DNA from: Phycisphaerae bacterium
GTDB lineage: Bacteria > Planctomycetota > Phycisphaerae > SM23-33
DNA length: 64,000 nucleotides
Assembly: GCA_030745875.1 (NCBI GenBank)
Contig: JASLNT010000057.1
Span: 1 to 64,000, forward strand
Direction of reading: 5' to 3'
Shown: positions 8,866 through 17,457 of the stretch, one piece after another
How the letters are laid out: every line of letters starts with the position of its first letter
Numbering within the stretch: the first letter of the stretch is position 1
Program-made: the position numbers and the translations under genes
The notes under the pieces: model-generated
The model's input: only the letters and a program-made list of their open reading frames with translations
Told to the model about the DNA's origin: nothing
Databases searched by the model: none

Positions 8866-10838
8866 GCGGAGAACTCGTCGCAGATCATCTCTATGTCGGG
8901 AAGGGACGCTATGAATCTCTTTCCGTATGACTTGGTCAGCACCCGTCGATCGAGCACAACAACAATTCCGGTGTCGCTAGTTGACCTTATCAACCGTCCG
9001 AAGCCCTGCTTGAACCGAATAATCGCCTCAGGCAACTGGTACTGCACAAACGGGTTTCCCCCGTCCTGACGGATCGCGTCGATTCTTGCTTCGATTATCG
9101 GATCGTTCGGAGCGGCGAAAGGGAGTTTGGCGATAATCACATTTTGCAGCGCCTGACCGGCTACGTCAACGCCCTGCCAGAAACTCGCCGTTCCCAGCAG
9201 CACGGTTCCGGGATTGCGCCTGAAACGGTCGAGCATGACGCCTCGCGGCAGGTTGCGTCCCTGAACGAGCAACTTGTAGTCGTTGTCCTCGCAGAACTCT
9301 TCGAGTGCTTCAGCGACTGCTTCGAGCATGGCGTAGCTGGTCAGCAGCACGAAGCAGCGCCCCTGGGTTTTCTGAACGTAGTGTGCGATAGCCTGCGACG
9401 CCGCAGGGACGAACTGATCGAGGTTGTTGGGGTCTCCGAGTTGTGTTTCGACGTGCAGTTTGGCCTGTTTTCGGAAATCGAACGGGCTGGTCAGCAGCAC
9501 TTCGTCGGCCTGGTCGAGGCCCAGGCGGTTGCGAATGTAGTCGAATCCGTGCTCGCCTCCTCGTGCGGTGGCCAGGGTCGCGCTTGTCAGGACCACGCTG
9601 GCTGCTTTGTCGAACAGCAGGTCTCTCATCAGCGGAGACACGTCTATAGGCGCCGACGCCAGCGTGACGTTCGTAGGGCGGCCTTTCCGGGCTTTGCGGG
9701 AGGTGACCCAGTAGGCGTGGTCCGGATCGGTCTGGGAGATCAGCGCGTCGAGTTTCGCCGCCATCTCACCGGCCCGCTGTTCGCAGGTCAGCAGTTCGAG
9801 CCCGTGGTCGTCGGTTTGGCTCTTGGCGCGAAGTTCGGCCAGCGCAGAGGCCAGTTTCATAAGGGCCGGGCTCAGAATATTGGGAATTACTCCCTCCTGG
9901 GAGATCCGTCCGTTGCGTGCGACAGCCGGACCGCTGTAGGAACTAAGGTCCTCGAAGAACGATTCCGCCGCTGACGCAACGCGATTGACGGCCGCTATTC
10001 CCCGCCCGTCACCGACCATAGTTACGATCCCGCGATCGGTTTTGGCGTTGTACAGGTCGCGGAGCAGGAACCTGACCATCGACCACGAAACGCTCCGCCC
10101 GAAATGATCGCCGGCAACTTGTTCTACGGTGTGCGCCTCATCGAGAACGACCATATCGTAGTCGCCCAGAAACTCCAGGTTATCGGCCTGCATCGCCAGA
10201 TCGGAGAAGAACATCGCGTGGTTTACTACGAGTATGTCGGCTTGGAGCATTTGTCTGCGTGCGCGGCGGAGATGGCAGGGGCCGTAGTGATCGCACTTGG
10301 CGCCCTTGCAGAGCCCCGATTCGGCGCGTACCGCTCGCCAGACGTCCGGGTTTATGGAAAAATCGATGTCCTGCAGCGACCCGCCCGACGTTTCCATCGC
10401 CCAGCGCGCCACATCTTCGAGCATATCGAGCTTCGACTCGTCGGCGAAGAGTTTGTTTTTTGACTTGATCGCCATAGACAGTCGCCGGAAGCACACGTAA
10501 TTGGTTCTCCCCTTTCCGAGCACCGCCTTGAATTGCATCGGTAGAATATTCGCGAGGAACGGCAGGTCCTTTTCGATCAACTGTTCCTGCAGTGCGATGG
10601 TGTAGGTGGATATCACGATCCTCCGCCCGTGTTCGGATGCTTCCAGGATCGACGGAACCAGGTAGGCGAAACTCTTTCCCACTCCGGTGCCCGCTTCTGC
10701 AAGAACGTGTCTGCGGGCCGCGAATCCGTCGGCCACCGCAATCGCCATATCCAACTGTTCGGGTCGCTCCTCGTAGTTGTCGAGGTTCGACGCCACCAGA
10801 CCGCCCGGTGCGAGAATGTCCTGGACCGAAAGACTCAT
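8853..10838 (-). CDS. DinG/XPD-family ATP-dependent DNA helicase
   Basis: This is a superfamily 2 helicase of 661 residues. Motif I is EAGTGVGKSFAY and motif II is VVLDEAHTVEQ. Four cysteines between them (YVCF, then GLCKGAKCDHYGPC) match the 4Fe-4S cluster of XPD/DinG enzymes. The C-terminal lobe has SATLA, FWQGVDVAG and QGFGRLIRS. It unwinds DNA or R-loops, and the cluster suits an anaerobe. The start overlaps the preceding stop (ATGA); there is no strong ribosome-binding site, so translation is probably coupled. The two genes upstream encode a membrane protein and ThiG, an unusual operon for a helicase. Confidence 0.88.
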   Translation of the reverse strand: MSLSVQDILAPGGLVASNLDNYEERPEQLDMAIAVADGFAARRHVLAEAGTGVGKSFAYLVPSILEASEHGRRIVISTYTIALQEQLIEKDLPFLANILPMQFKAVLGKGRTNYVCFRRLSMAIKSKNKLFADESKLDMLEDVARWAMETSGGSLQDIDFSINPDVWRAVRAESGLCKGAKCDHYGPCHLRRARRQMLQADILVVNHAMFFSDLAMQADNLEFLGDYDMVVLDEAHTVEQVAGDHFGRSVSWSMVRFLLRDLYNAKTDRGIVTMVGDGRGIAAVNRVASAAESFFEDLSSYSGPAVARNGRISQEGVIPNILSPALMKLASALAELRAKSQTDDHGLELLTCEQRAGEMAAKLDALISQTDPDHAYWVTSRKARKGRPTNVTLASAPIDVSPLMRDLLFDKAASVVLTSATLATARGGEHGFDYIRNRLGLDQADEVLLTSPFDFRKQAKLHVETQLGDPNNLDQFVPAASQAIAHYVQKTQGRCFVLLTSYAMLEAVAEALEEFCEDNDYKLLVQGRNLPRGVMLDRFRRNPGTVLLGTASFWQGVDVAGQALQNVIIAKLPFAAPNDPIIEARIDAIRQDGGNPFVQYQLPEAIIRFKQGFGRLIRSTSDTGIVVVLDRRVLTKSYGKRFIASLPDIEMICDEFSAQTS

Positions 10839-11314
10839 CCGTCGTTGACTACCCGCCGGATCTCCTGAGGCCCGGCCCTCATGAGGCGCACAAATTGACG
10901 CGTAAACCGGTACGTCCAGAAAATTGCGATGAGTCCTATGATTATCGCCAACAGGGTTATGATCGCCCTTCCGCGGACAAGCGCCGAGCGCATCGATTCG
11001 ACGATACGGTCCTTGGCGAGTGTCAGCATCGCCAGCATCACCGCGCCGAATGTCGGCCAGATGCTTATCGAGTGGATCGCGCTGTAGATGAACACGCAGC
11101 GGCTGACAGGTTCGGATCGTCCGCCCAGGATGTACTGGACCTGGCCTCCGACGGACTCTATCCGCCCGTGAATCGCTTCTCCTCCGATTATCAGGTACGC
11201 GGTCGTGTAGATCAGGAAATTCGCCAGTCCAACGGCGATTACGTATACGCAGATGCTCGATCGCCGATCGAGTTGGGACCGCCACGACACGCCGGATTTA
11301 TCGTCTTGATTCAA
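10835..11314 (-). CDS. Membrane protein of unknown function
   Basis: The protein has 159 residues with three predicted membrane helices, about 22-45 ([20 protein letters not shown]), 83-101 and 118-138, and no motif I recognise. It starts with TTG, which overlaps the thiG stop (TTGA), with GGAG at 7 nt. Its own stop overlaps the helicase start. The chain of overlaps makes thiS-thiG-this gene-helicase one transcript. Nothing links it directly to thiamine synthesis. Confidence 0.65.
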   Translation of the reverse strand: MNQDDKSGVSWRSQLDRRSSICVYVIAVGLANFLIYTTAYLIIGGEAIHGRIESVGGQVQYILGGRSEPVSRCVFIYSAIHSISIWPTFGAVMLAMLTLAKDRIVESMRSALVRGRAIITLLAIIIGLIAIFWTYRFTRQFVRLMRAGPQEIRRVVNDG

Positions 11315-12129
11315 TTCTCGGCTCCAATAACTCCCTCAATCGGCGAAGACGCTGTCGCGTAGAGTTTTCGGGGTATCCTGCCCGCACCGGCTGCGAGTTT
11401 GCCCGACTCTACAGCCAGTTTCATCGCTCGCGCCATTGCTATCGGATCGCGGGCCCCGGCGATACCGGTGTTCAGCAGCACACCATCGGCTCCGAGTTCC
11501 ATTGCTATAGTCACGTCGCTGGCGGTTCCTACGCCTGCGTCGACAATCACCGGGTAATCGGGCGATCCGTCTTTGAGCTGTTCCAGGATGATGCGGATGT
11601 TCCATGGGTTCAGTACGCCCTGGCCGGATCCGATGGGGCTTCCGGCGGGCATTACTGAATCGGCTCCGGCGTCCTTCAGACGCATCGCCATTATCGGATC
11701 GTCGTTGGTGTAGCACAGCACGGTGAAATCTTCAGCCTTCAGGATCTTGAGTGCTTCGAGCGTACCGGTCGGGTCCGGAAGCAGCGTTTTGGTGTCTCCG
11801 AGCACTTCAAGTTTGACCCAACGCGCCCCGGGATTGTCGATCCCCTCCAGCAGTTCGCGCCCCAGGCGTGCGGTGCGTATTGCATCGTCGGCGGTGAAAC
11901 ATCCAGCCGTATTGGGCAATAGCGTGTAGCGATCGGCGTCGAGGAAGTCCATGATGTTCCGCCCGTCGGAGTCGGTCATGCGCTCGCGGCGTACTGCTAC
12001 GGTCACCACTTCACAACCGCTTTCAGCCAACGCGTCTCGCATCAGTTCGTACGTCTCGTACTTGCCCGTTCCGACCAGCAGGCGACTGGTGAATTCGAAA
12101 TCCCCGATCTTTATCGCGTCTTGAGCCAT
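11311..12129 (-). CDS. thiG: Thiazole synthase
   Basis: ThiG condenses deoxyxylulose 5-phosphate, dehydroglycine and ThiS-thiocarboxylate to the thiamine thiazole. The 272-residue TIM barrel begins with [12 protein letters not shown]. It has the Schiff-base lysine in RWVKLEV and the phosphate-binding ends [22 protein letters not shown] and [12 protein letters not shown]. It lies 31 nt downstream of thiS, its sulfur-carrier partner. The ThiF activator and the glycine or tyrosine oxidase are not in the window. Confidence 0.97.
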   Translation of the reverse strand: MAQDAIKIGDFEFTSRLLVGTGKYETYELMRDALAESGCEVVTVAVRRERMTDSDGRNIMDFLDADRYTLLPNTAGCFTADDAIRTARLGRELLEGIDNPGARWVKLEVLGDTKTLLPDPTGTLEALKILKAEDFTVLCYTNDDPIMAMRLKDAGADSVMPAGSPIGSGQGVLNPWNIRIILEQLKDGSPDYPVIVDAGVGTASDVTIAMELGADGVLLNTGIAGARDPIAMARAMKLAVESGKLAAGAGRIPRKLYATASSPIEGVIGAEN

Positions 12130-12160
12130 TTGATTATCCTTGTTGAATCACCGCCGGACG

Positions 12161-12361
12161 TCATCCGCCGCCGACCAGCGTTACAATTTCCACTTCGTCG
12201 CTGTCGGACAGTGCGGTCTCGGCGAACGCCTTGCGCCTTACTATCATTGTGTTGCGTTCGACGGCCACACGGCGCGCGTCAAGTTCGAGCGCTTCCAGGA
12301 GCCCGGCCACCGTCAACCCATCGTTATGTTCGGCCCATTGACCGTTTATCTTGATCCGCAC
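12161..12361 (-). CDS. thiS: Sulfur carrier protein ThiS
   Basis: This is a 66-residue ubiquitin-like protein ending in VTLVGGG. The C-terminal Gly-Gly is adenylated and converted to the thiocarboxylate that donates sulfur to ThiG. The core reads IKINGQWAEH ... LTVAGLLEALELDARRVAVE. A longer TTG-started frame exists, but GTG directly before RIKINGQ gives the family's normal length. It is the first gene of the thiS-thiG-membrane protein-helicase run. I found no TPP riboswitch in the short gap to galE. Confidence 0.92.
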   Translation of the reverse strand: MRIKINGQWAEHNDGLTVAGLLEALELDARRVAVERNTMIVRRKAFAETALSDSDEVEIVTLVGGG

Positions 12362-12417
12362 GCCGCCATTATGCGCCCGCGGCTCCAACGGGTCAAGCCG
12401 CCCCCGCGCCCCGGTGT

Positions 12418-12446
12418 TTGCATCGCCGCGCCGATGAACCTATAAT
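12418..12446 (+). promoter_or_regulatory. Putative galE promoter
   Basis: TTGCAT and TATAAT are separated by 17 nt. The predicted start of transcription is about 26 nt before the galE ATG, leaving room for its AGGAG site. The site lies in the divergent thiS/galE gap. Confidence 0.65.
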
Positions 12447-12478
12447 TCGCGCTTCATGCGGATTTGCAGGAGAATGCG

Positions 12479-13468
12479 ATGAACGTTTTGCTCACTGGCG
12501 GCGCGGGGTATATTGGCTCGCACGTGCTTCGGGCGGTTCTCGACGCCGGACACAATTGCGTAGTGTACGATTCGCTCATTAAAGGTCACGCACGCGCCGT
12601 CGAACAAACCGGCGCGAACCTCATACTGGGCGATATCGCAGACCGCCGAACGCTCGGGCAGGTCCTGGGCGACAACCATATCGATACGGTCATTAATTTC
12701 GCGGCGTTCATCGAGGCCGGTGAGTCGGTCGAAAAGCCTGAAAAATACTTCCGCAACAACACCGCAAAGAGCCTGGAGCTCCTGGAAACCATGCGGATCT
12801 CGGGCGTTAAGCGGATAGTTTTCAGTTCGACCGCAGCGGTTTACGGAACGCCTCAGCGCATGCCGATCGAGGAAACCGATCCTCTGGTCCCGATCAACCC
12901 GTACGGAGCGAGCAAGCTCTGTGTCGAGTATATGCTTCAGGCCTACGCGCGGGCCTACGGTATGGGAGGCGTGGCGCTGCGGTATTTCAACGTAGCCGGA
13001 GCCCACCCGTCGGGCCAGACGGGCGAAGACCACACGCCTGAGACCCACCTGATCCCGCTGGTGCTCCAGGTTCCGCTGGGACGCCGGGACAGCATCAAGA
13101 TATTCGGCGATGATTACGATACGCCCGACGGAACGTGCATTCGAGATTACATTCACGTCTGCGATCTGGCCAGCGCGCACGTCCTTGCCGCCGAAGCCGT
13201 CGAGCCCGGACAAATAAAAGTCTACAATCTTGGAAATGGAGAGGGCTTCAGCGTAAAGGAAGTCATAGAAACCTGCCGCGAAGTCACCGGTCATGAGATA
13301 CCCGCCGAGATTACGCCCCGACGCCCGGGCGACCCGCCCAGACTTATCGCATCATCCAAGAAGGCGATCGACGAGTTAGCGTGGAAACCGCATTTTGCGG
13401 AACTCAAGACCATCGTGTCGCACGCATGGGCGTGGCACGAGACGCATCCTGACGGATACGACGACTAA
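12479..13468 (+). CDS. galE: UDP-glucose 4-epimerase
   Basis: This is a short-chain dehydrogenase-fold enzyme of 329 residues that interconverts UDP-glucose and UDP-galactose in the cytoplasm. The NAD-binding loop is TGGAGYIGSH. The catalytic Ser and Tyr-Lys are in FSSTAAVYG and YGASK. ALRYFNVAGA and CIRDYIHVCDLA are typical GalE motifs. AGGAG precedes the ATG by 6 nt. It is transcribed alone from its own promoter. Confidence 0.95.
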   Translation: MNVLLTGGAGYIGSHVLRAVLDAGHNCVVYDSLIKGHARAVEQTGANLILGDIADRRTLGQVLGDNHIDTVINFAAFIEAGESVEKPEKYFRNNTAKSLELLETMRISGVKRIVFSSTAAVYGTPQRMPIEETDPLVPINPYGASKLCVEYMLQAYARAYGMGGVALRYFNVAGAHPSGQTGEDHTPETHLIPLVLQVPLGRRDSIKIFGDDYDTPDGTCIRDYIHVCDLASAHVLAAEAVEPGQIKVYNLGNGEGFSVKEVIETCREVTGHEIPAEITPRRPGDPPRLIASSKKAIDELAWKPHFAELKTIVSHAWAWHETHPDGYDD

Positions 13469-13484
13469 CGCCCCCGCCGGGCAC

Positions 13485-13512
13485 TTGTCAAACGCTTCCC
13501 AGTGATTACAAT
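13485..13512 (+). promoter_or_regulatory. Promoter giving a leaderless symporter mRNA
   Basis: TTGTCA, a 16-nt spacer and TACAAT lie with the -10 box only 6 nt before the ATG of the symporter gene. There is no ribosome-binding site, so the transcript would begin at or next to the start codon. Confidence 0.55.
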
Positions 13513-13518
13513 ACCGCT

Positions 13519-14937
13519 ATGCTTGAGTGGCTTACGAGTCAAATCGGACTATTGAACAAACACGTGCTGTGGGGCCCTCCCATGATGATCCTCCTGGTGG
13601 GAGTTGGTCTGTACCTGACTTTCCGGATCAGGTTCCTGCAGTTCACGCGATTTGGTCTGATGTGGCGCGAGACTGCGGCGAAGATCTTCCGTCGCGGTTC
13701 GGGCGACGACGGAGATGTGACCCCTTTCCAGGCGATGTCGGTTGCGATGGGGGGCACGGTTGGTGTGGGCAATATCGCCGGAGTCGCCAGTGCAATTGCC
13801 GTCGGCGGGCCCGGAGCTATTTTCTGGATGTGGATTTCGGGCCTTGTGGGTATGGCCGCGAAGTTCGCCGAGGTCGTGCTAGGGGTGCACTATCGCAAGC
13901 GCGACGGCGACGGGCCTATGATGGGCGGACCGATGATGTACATAGTGCGCGGGATGGGCAAGCGTTGGAAACCGCTTGCGGTGATCTTCTGCATTTTCGG
14001 CGCACTGGCGGGGCTGGGGATCGGCAATATGGTCCAGTCACGCGCGCTGACGCAGGGTGTCGAAGAGTTTTTTGGTGCAAGTAAGTTAACTGGACCGCTG
14101 TGGAACGTGCGCTGGTGGACCGGCGGGCTGCTGCTCCTGAGCGTTGGCCTGGTGACTCTCGGCGGGATCAAGCGGATCGCTAATGTAGCGATGTTTTGCG
14201 TACCGTTTATGTGCACGCTTTACATGGTGGCGGCGTTTGTGGTGATCGCCATGTACATCACCGACGTTCCGCAGATACTGTCGATGATCGTACGAAAGGC
14301 TTTCACGCCTACTGCTGCGGTGGGAGGATTCGCCGGTTCGGCCTTTATGATAGCAATGCGACAGGGAATAGCCCGCGGCGTGTTCAGTAACGAAGCGGGT
14401 CTGGGCAGTTCGCCAATGGCGCATGCGACGGCCCAGACCGACCATCCCGCACGCCAGGGACTGTGGGGTATTTTCGAGGTCTTCTTCGACACAATCATAA
14501 TGTGCACCGCCACCGCCCTGGTGATACTGCTGACCGGCGTGTGGACCTCGGGAGCCAAAGACGCCAGCTTGACCATAAGCGCATTCAGCGTACCGTTCGG
14601 CGACACTATCGGCATCAGCCTGGTTACGCTGTGTATGATCCTGACGGCGTACGATACGATCCTGGCGTGGTGCTTTTACGGGGAGACGTGCTGTTCCTTC
14701 GTCCTGGGTCACAGCAAGACCGTTCGCACAACTTACCGCGTTCTCTGGCTGCCGTTCATCCTTATCGGCGCGCTGTGGAAATCAGATTCGATTTGGGATG
14801 TCGCCGACATGCTCAACGCGCTGATGGCGATACCGAACCTGATAGCGCTGTTTGTGCTTACGGGCGTTGTGGTGATGCTTACCAGGGGTTTCCTGAAAGG
14901 CGAGCCTTACACTCCGCCTGACGACACAGAGGCCTGA
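13519..14937 (+). CDS. Sodium/alanine (AGCS-family) symporter
   Basis: This is a 472-residue inner-membrane transporter with about 10-11 helices. Family signatures are MGGTVGVGNIAGVASAIAVGGPGAIFWMW near residue 75 and the conserved QGIARGVFSNEAGLGSSPMAHA stretch near 285. It imports alanine, glycine or a related amino acid with sodium. No ribosome-binding site precedes the ATG; a TACAAT box sits 6 nt away. The next gene begins 13 nt after the stop and may be co-transcribed. Confidence 0.93.
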   Translation: MLEWLTSQIGLLNKHVLWGPPMMILLVGVGLYLTFRIRFLQFTRFGLMWRETAAKIFRRGSGDDGDVTPFQAMSVAMGGTVGVGNIAGVASAIAVGGPGAIFWMWISGLVGMAAKFAEVVLGVHYRKRDGDGPMMGGPMMYIVRGMGKRWKPLAVIFCIFGALAGLGIGNMVQSRALTQGVEEFFGASKLTGPLWNVRWWTGGLLLLSVGLVTLGGIKRIANVAMFCVPFMCTLYMVAAFVVIAMYITDVPQILSMIVRKAFTPTAAVGGFAGSAFMIAMRQGIARGVFSNEAGLGSSPMAHATAQTDHPARQGLWGIFEVFFDTIIMCTATALVILLTGVWTSGAKDASLTISAFSVPFGDTIGISLVTLCMILTAYDTILAWCFYGETCCSFVLGHSKTVRTTYRVLWLPFILIGALWKSDSIWDVADMLNALMAIPNLIALFVLTGVVVMLTRGFLKGEPYTPPDDTEA

Positions 14938-14950
14938 CGGCCCGTCGCTG

Positions 14951-15310
14951 ATGGATTCGGGAATCTACATCGCGATCTTCCGCCTGGATGAATCCCGGGA
15001 GATCCGCATAGGGCGCCTGGGCGCGTTCACTTTTGACGCGGGCATGTGGTTATACGTCGGTTCGGCCCAGAGAAATCTGCAGGCCCGCCTGGACCGCCAC
15101 GGGCGCCGTGGCAAGAAGCTGCGATGGCACATAGACTATCTTTCCACGCATGCGGATATGCTCGGCGCGATCGTTATACCGGGCGATAAACGGCGGGAAT
15201 GCGAAACAGCCTCCGAATTAGGCGAGTTGCATCAGCGCCCGATTCGCAACTTCGGAGCTTCGGATTGCCGTTGCGGCGGGCACCTGTTCTACATGCCGGA
15301 ACTATCCTGA
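14951..15310 (+). CDS. DUF123 / GIY-YIG-like protein
   Basis: This 119-residue protein fits DUF123 (Uri-type GIY-YIG nuclease fold). It has GIYIAIF at the N-terminus, IGRLGAFTFDAGMWLYVGSA, then LQARLDRHGRRGKKLRWHIDYL, the hallmark segment, and a Cys-rich end DCRCGGHLFYM. The family's biochemical role is unsettled; a nuclease is suggested by fold. It follows the symporter closely and its 3' end overlaps the converging PutP-like gene by 22 nt. Confidence 0.88.
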   Translation: MDSGIYIAIFRLDESREIRIGRLGAFTFDAGMWLYVGSAQRNLQARLDRHGRRGKKLRWHIDYLSTHADMLGAIVIPGDKRRECETASELGELHQRPIRNFGASDCRCGGHLFYMPELS

Positions 15311-16806
15311 CCGTCGTTAACGTTCGATCCGCCCGTGATCAGAGACACCGTCCAGAGCAGGATCAGGTTCAACGTGAATCCGGGGATCGCTCCGTTGTCC
15401 AGCAGGTTTTCGAGTCCAACAAACGGGGCGATCGATTTCCAGAAGTAAACGACCGACACTCCTGCAATCATGCCTGCAATCGCGCCGTAACGGTTGGCGC
15501 GTTTGGTCAGCAGGCCCATCGTGATCACCGGTCCGAGTCCCGCACCCAGAATACCCCAGGCGTCGAGAACCTTATCCAGAACGTTCGGGCCTGTCCATGC
15601 TATGGGAAGCGCTGCGGCTCCCAGCGCCAGAATAGTGATCCGTCCGATCCATACAGCAGATCTTCCGTGGGCCTTACCGCCGAACAGGCGAATGTAGATA
15701 TCCTGTTCGACCGCCGACGCGGCCACCAGCAGCTGCGAGTCGACCGTGCTCATCATCGCCGCGACTGCTCCGGCGATCATCATTCCGGCGATCGCGGGGT
15801 GCATCAACTTCAGCGCCAATGCGGGCATTACGCGCTCCTCGTCGGGCATGTAGCCCAGCATCGCGCGCCCGACGAGTCCAACTGCGATAGCGCCCGCCAT
15901 CGAAAGAATCGACCACACAATGCCGATAACCGCCGCCTGACGCATTTTTTTAGGGTCCTTCAGCGCCATGAATCGCACAAGGATGTGCGGTTGGCCCGGA
16001 TATCCCGGCCCGTACGACATGTTCTTCATTAACACGCCGATCCAAAACCCCAAACCGCTGGTGGAGATTATTGCGCCCAAATCCTTATTGAATCTACCGC
16101 CCACGCTGAGAATATCCGGATCGAAGGCGGTCAGCTTGTCGCCCAGGACCGCCAGGCCTCCCAGTCCAACCAGGCCCACCAGCGGAAGGATAACAACCGT
16201 CAGCACCATCAGCATTCCCTGGGCGAGATCCGTCCACGAAACGGCCATGAATCCGCCCATTATCGTATACAGCAGGATAATCCCCACACCGATCAACATT
16301 CCGCTGTGATAGCTAATGCTCAGCATGCCCCAGTGAGTTTCAACGTTGGAGAACGTAGTTTCGAACACTTTGCCCGCACCGACAAACTGCGAGGCGATAT
16401 ACGTTGCGTAACCCAGCAGGATGATTGCAACCGCGGTGATGCGAACCATCGGAATTCGTCCGCCGGAGTATCTGCTTGCCAGGTAGTCCGGTATCGTAAG
16501 CGATCCGTAACGTTCGGATTCCCGGCGGAGACGCGGTGCGATAACAACCCAGTTGAAGATGATGCCCAGACTGCAGCCGACCAGCAGCCATATGGCGCTT
16601 AGACCTCCCAGATAAGCAGCCCCGGGCAGACCCACCAGCAACCAGGCGCTCATATCGCTGGCCTGGGCGCTTATCGCGGTGACCCAGACGCCCATCCGCC
16701 GCCCGCCCAGAACGAAATCCTCCAACGTGCGGTTGAAACGCATGCAGTAAACGCCTATTGCCGCCAACACCACCAGGTAGATCACGAATACGCTCAGAAT
16801 CCACAT
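15289..16806 (-). CDS. Sodium/solute symporter, PutP-like
   Basis: This is a 505-residue member of the solute:sodium symporter family with about 13 membrane helices. It starts MWILSVFVIYLVVLAAIGVY, followed by FVLGGRRMGVWVTAISAQASDMSAWLL, which contains the sodium-site region typical of PutP (proline). Other matches are GGFMAVSWTDLAQG and AAMMSTVDSQLLVAASAVEQDIY. Proline is the most likely substrate but is not proven by sequence. It is transcribed divergently from the molybdo-hydroxylase operon. Confidence 0.92.
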   Translation of the reverse strand: MWILSVFVIYLVVLAAIGVYCMRFNRTLEDFVLGGRRMGVWVTAISAQASDMSAWLLVGLPGAAYLGGLSAIWLLVGCSLGIIFNWVVIAPRLRRESERYGSLTIPDYLASRYSGGRIPMVRITAVAIILLGYATYIASQFVGAGKVFETTFSNVETHWGMLSISYHSGMLIGVGIILLYTIMGGFMAVSWTDLAQGMLMVLTVVILPLVGLVGLGGLAVLGDKLTAFDPDILSVGGRFNKDLGAIISTSGLGFWIGVLMKNMSYGPGYPGQPHILVRFMALKDPKKMRQAAVIGIVWSILSMAGAIAVGLVGRAMLGYMPDEERVMPALALKLMHPAIAGMMIAGAVAAMMSTVDSQLLVAASAVEQDIYIRLFGGKAHGRSAVWIGRITILALGAAALPIAWTGPNVLDKVLDAWGILGAGLGPVITMGLLTKRANRYGAIAGMIAGVSVVYFWKSIAPFVGLENLLDNGAIPGFTLNLILLWTVSLITGGSNVNDGQDSSGM

Positions 16807-16968
16807 AGAATAATGCTCTCCACACTGATATACGAAACTGGACCTGCAACAAGATGCTAGTGCTCTGTCGGTCTCGACGCAAGGATTGGCGGCATTTCAT
16901 TGGAAATGGTCCGGTAAGACGATACCATGGGGCGATCCGGTTGACTGCCGACCCAAAGGAGACTGGTG

Positions 16969-17457
16969 ATGAATGCAACAGTCAAGCTGACCGTTAACGG
17001 TAAAAAGCAGACCGTTACGACCGACTCGAAACGATCCCTGCTGGAAGTCCTGAGGGAGGATCTGCATCTGACCGGAGCGAAGTACGGTTGCGGCCAGGGC
17101 GATTGCGGGGCTTGCACGGTTCTGATGGACGGCAAGTGTGTGCTGTCGTGCATCACTCCGATCAGCGCCGCTGCGGGCAAGTCCGTCACAACTATCGAGG
17201 GCCTCTCGGGGGGCGATTCGCTTCACCCCGTTCAGGAGGCGTTCCTCGACGCCGAGGCGATGCAATGCGGATACTGCACCCCGGGCATGATCCTGACGGC
17301 TGCGATGTTGCTGAAGGGCAATCCGAATCCGACTGACGCCGAGATCGTTAAGGCGATGAGCGGTAATATCTGTCGATGCTGCGGATACCCGAGAATCATC
17401 GAAGCGGTCCGTCAGGCCGCCAAGGGCAAGAAAAGTTCGGAGGTCAGAACCTCATGA
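16969..17457 (+). CDS. Molybdo-hydroxylase [2Fe-2S] subunit
   Basis: This is a 162-residue electron-transfer subunit of the xanthine-dehydrogenase/isoquinoline-oxidoreductase family. The plant-type ferredoxin domain has YGCGQGDCGACTVLMDG with a fourth Cys in VLSCITP. The helical domain holds the second cluster in MQCGYCTPGM and NICRCCGYPRII. AAGGAG lies 7 nt before the ATG; a GTG one codon upstream is less well spaced. The stop overlaps the large-subunit start (ATGA). It carries no export signal of its own and would travel with the Tat-exported partner. Confidence 0.94.
   Translation: MNATVKLTVNGKKQTVTTDSKRSLLEVLREDLHLTGAKYGCGQGDCGACTVLMDGKCVLSCITPISAAAGKSVTTIEGLSGGDSLHPVQEAFLDAEAMQCGYCTPGMILTAAMLLKGNPNPTDAEIVKAMSGNICRCCGYPRIIEAVRQAAKGKKSSEVRTS

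Noticed and set aside
12362..12478. TPP riboswitch before thiS
   Set aside because: The gap is short and lacks the CUGAGA core and the other conserved pairing elements.
12440..13294. A 284-codon frame opposite galE
   Set aside because: GalE is unmistakable on the other strand and the antisense product has no family features.
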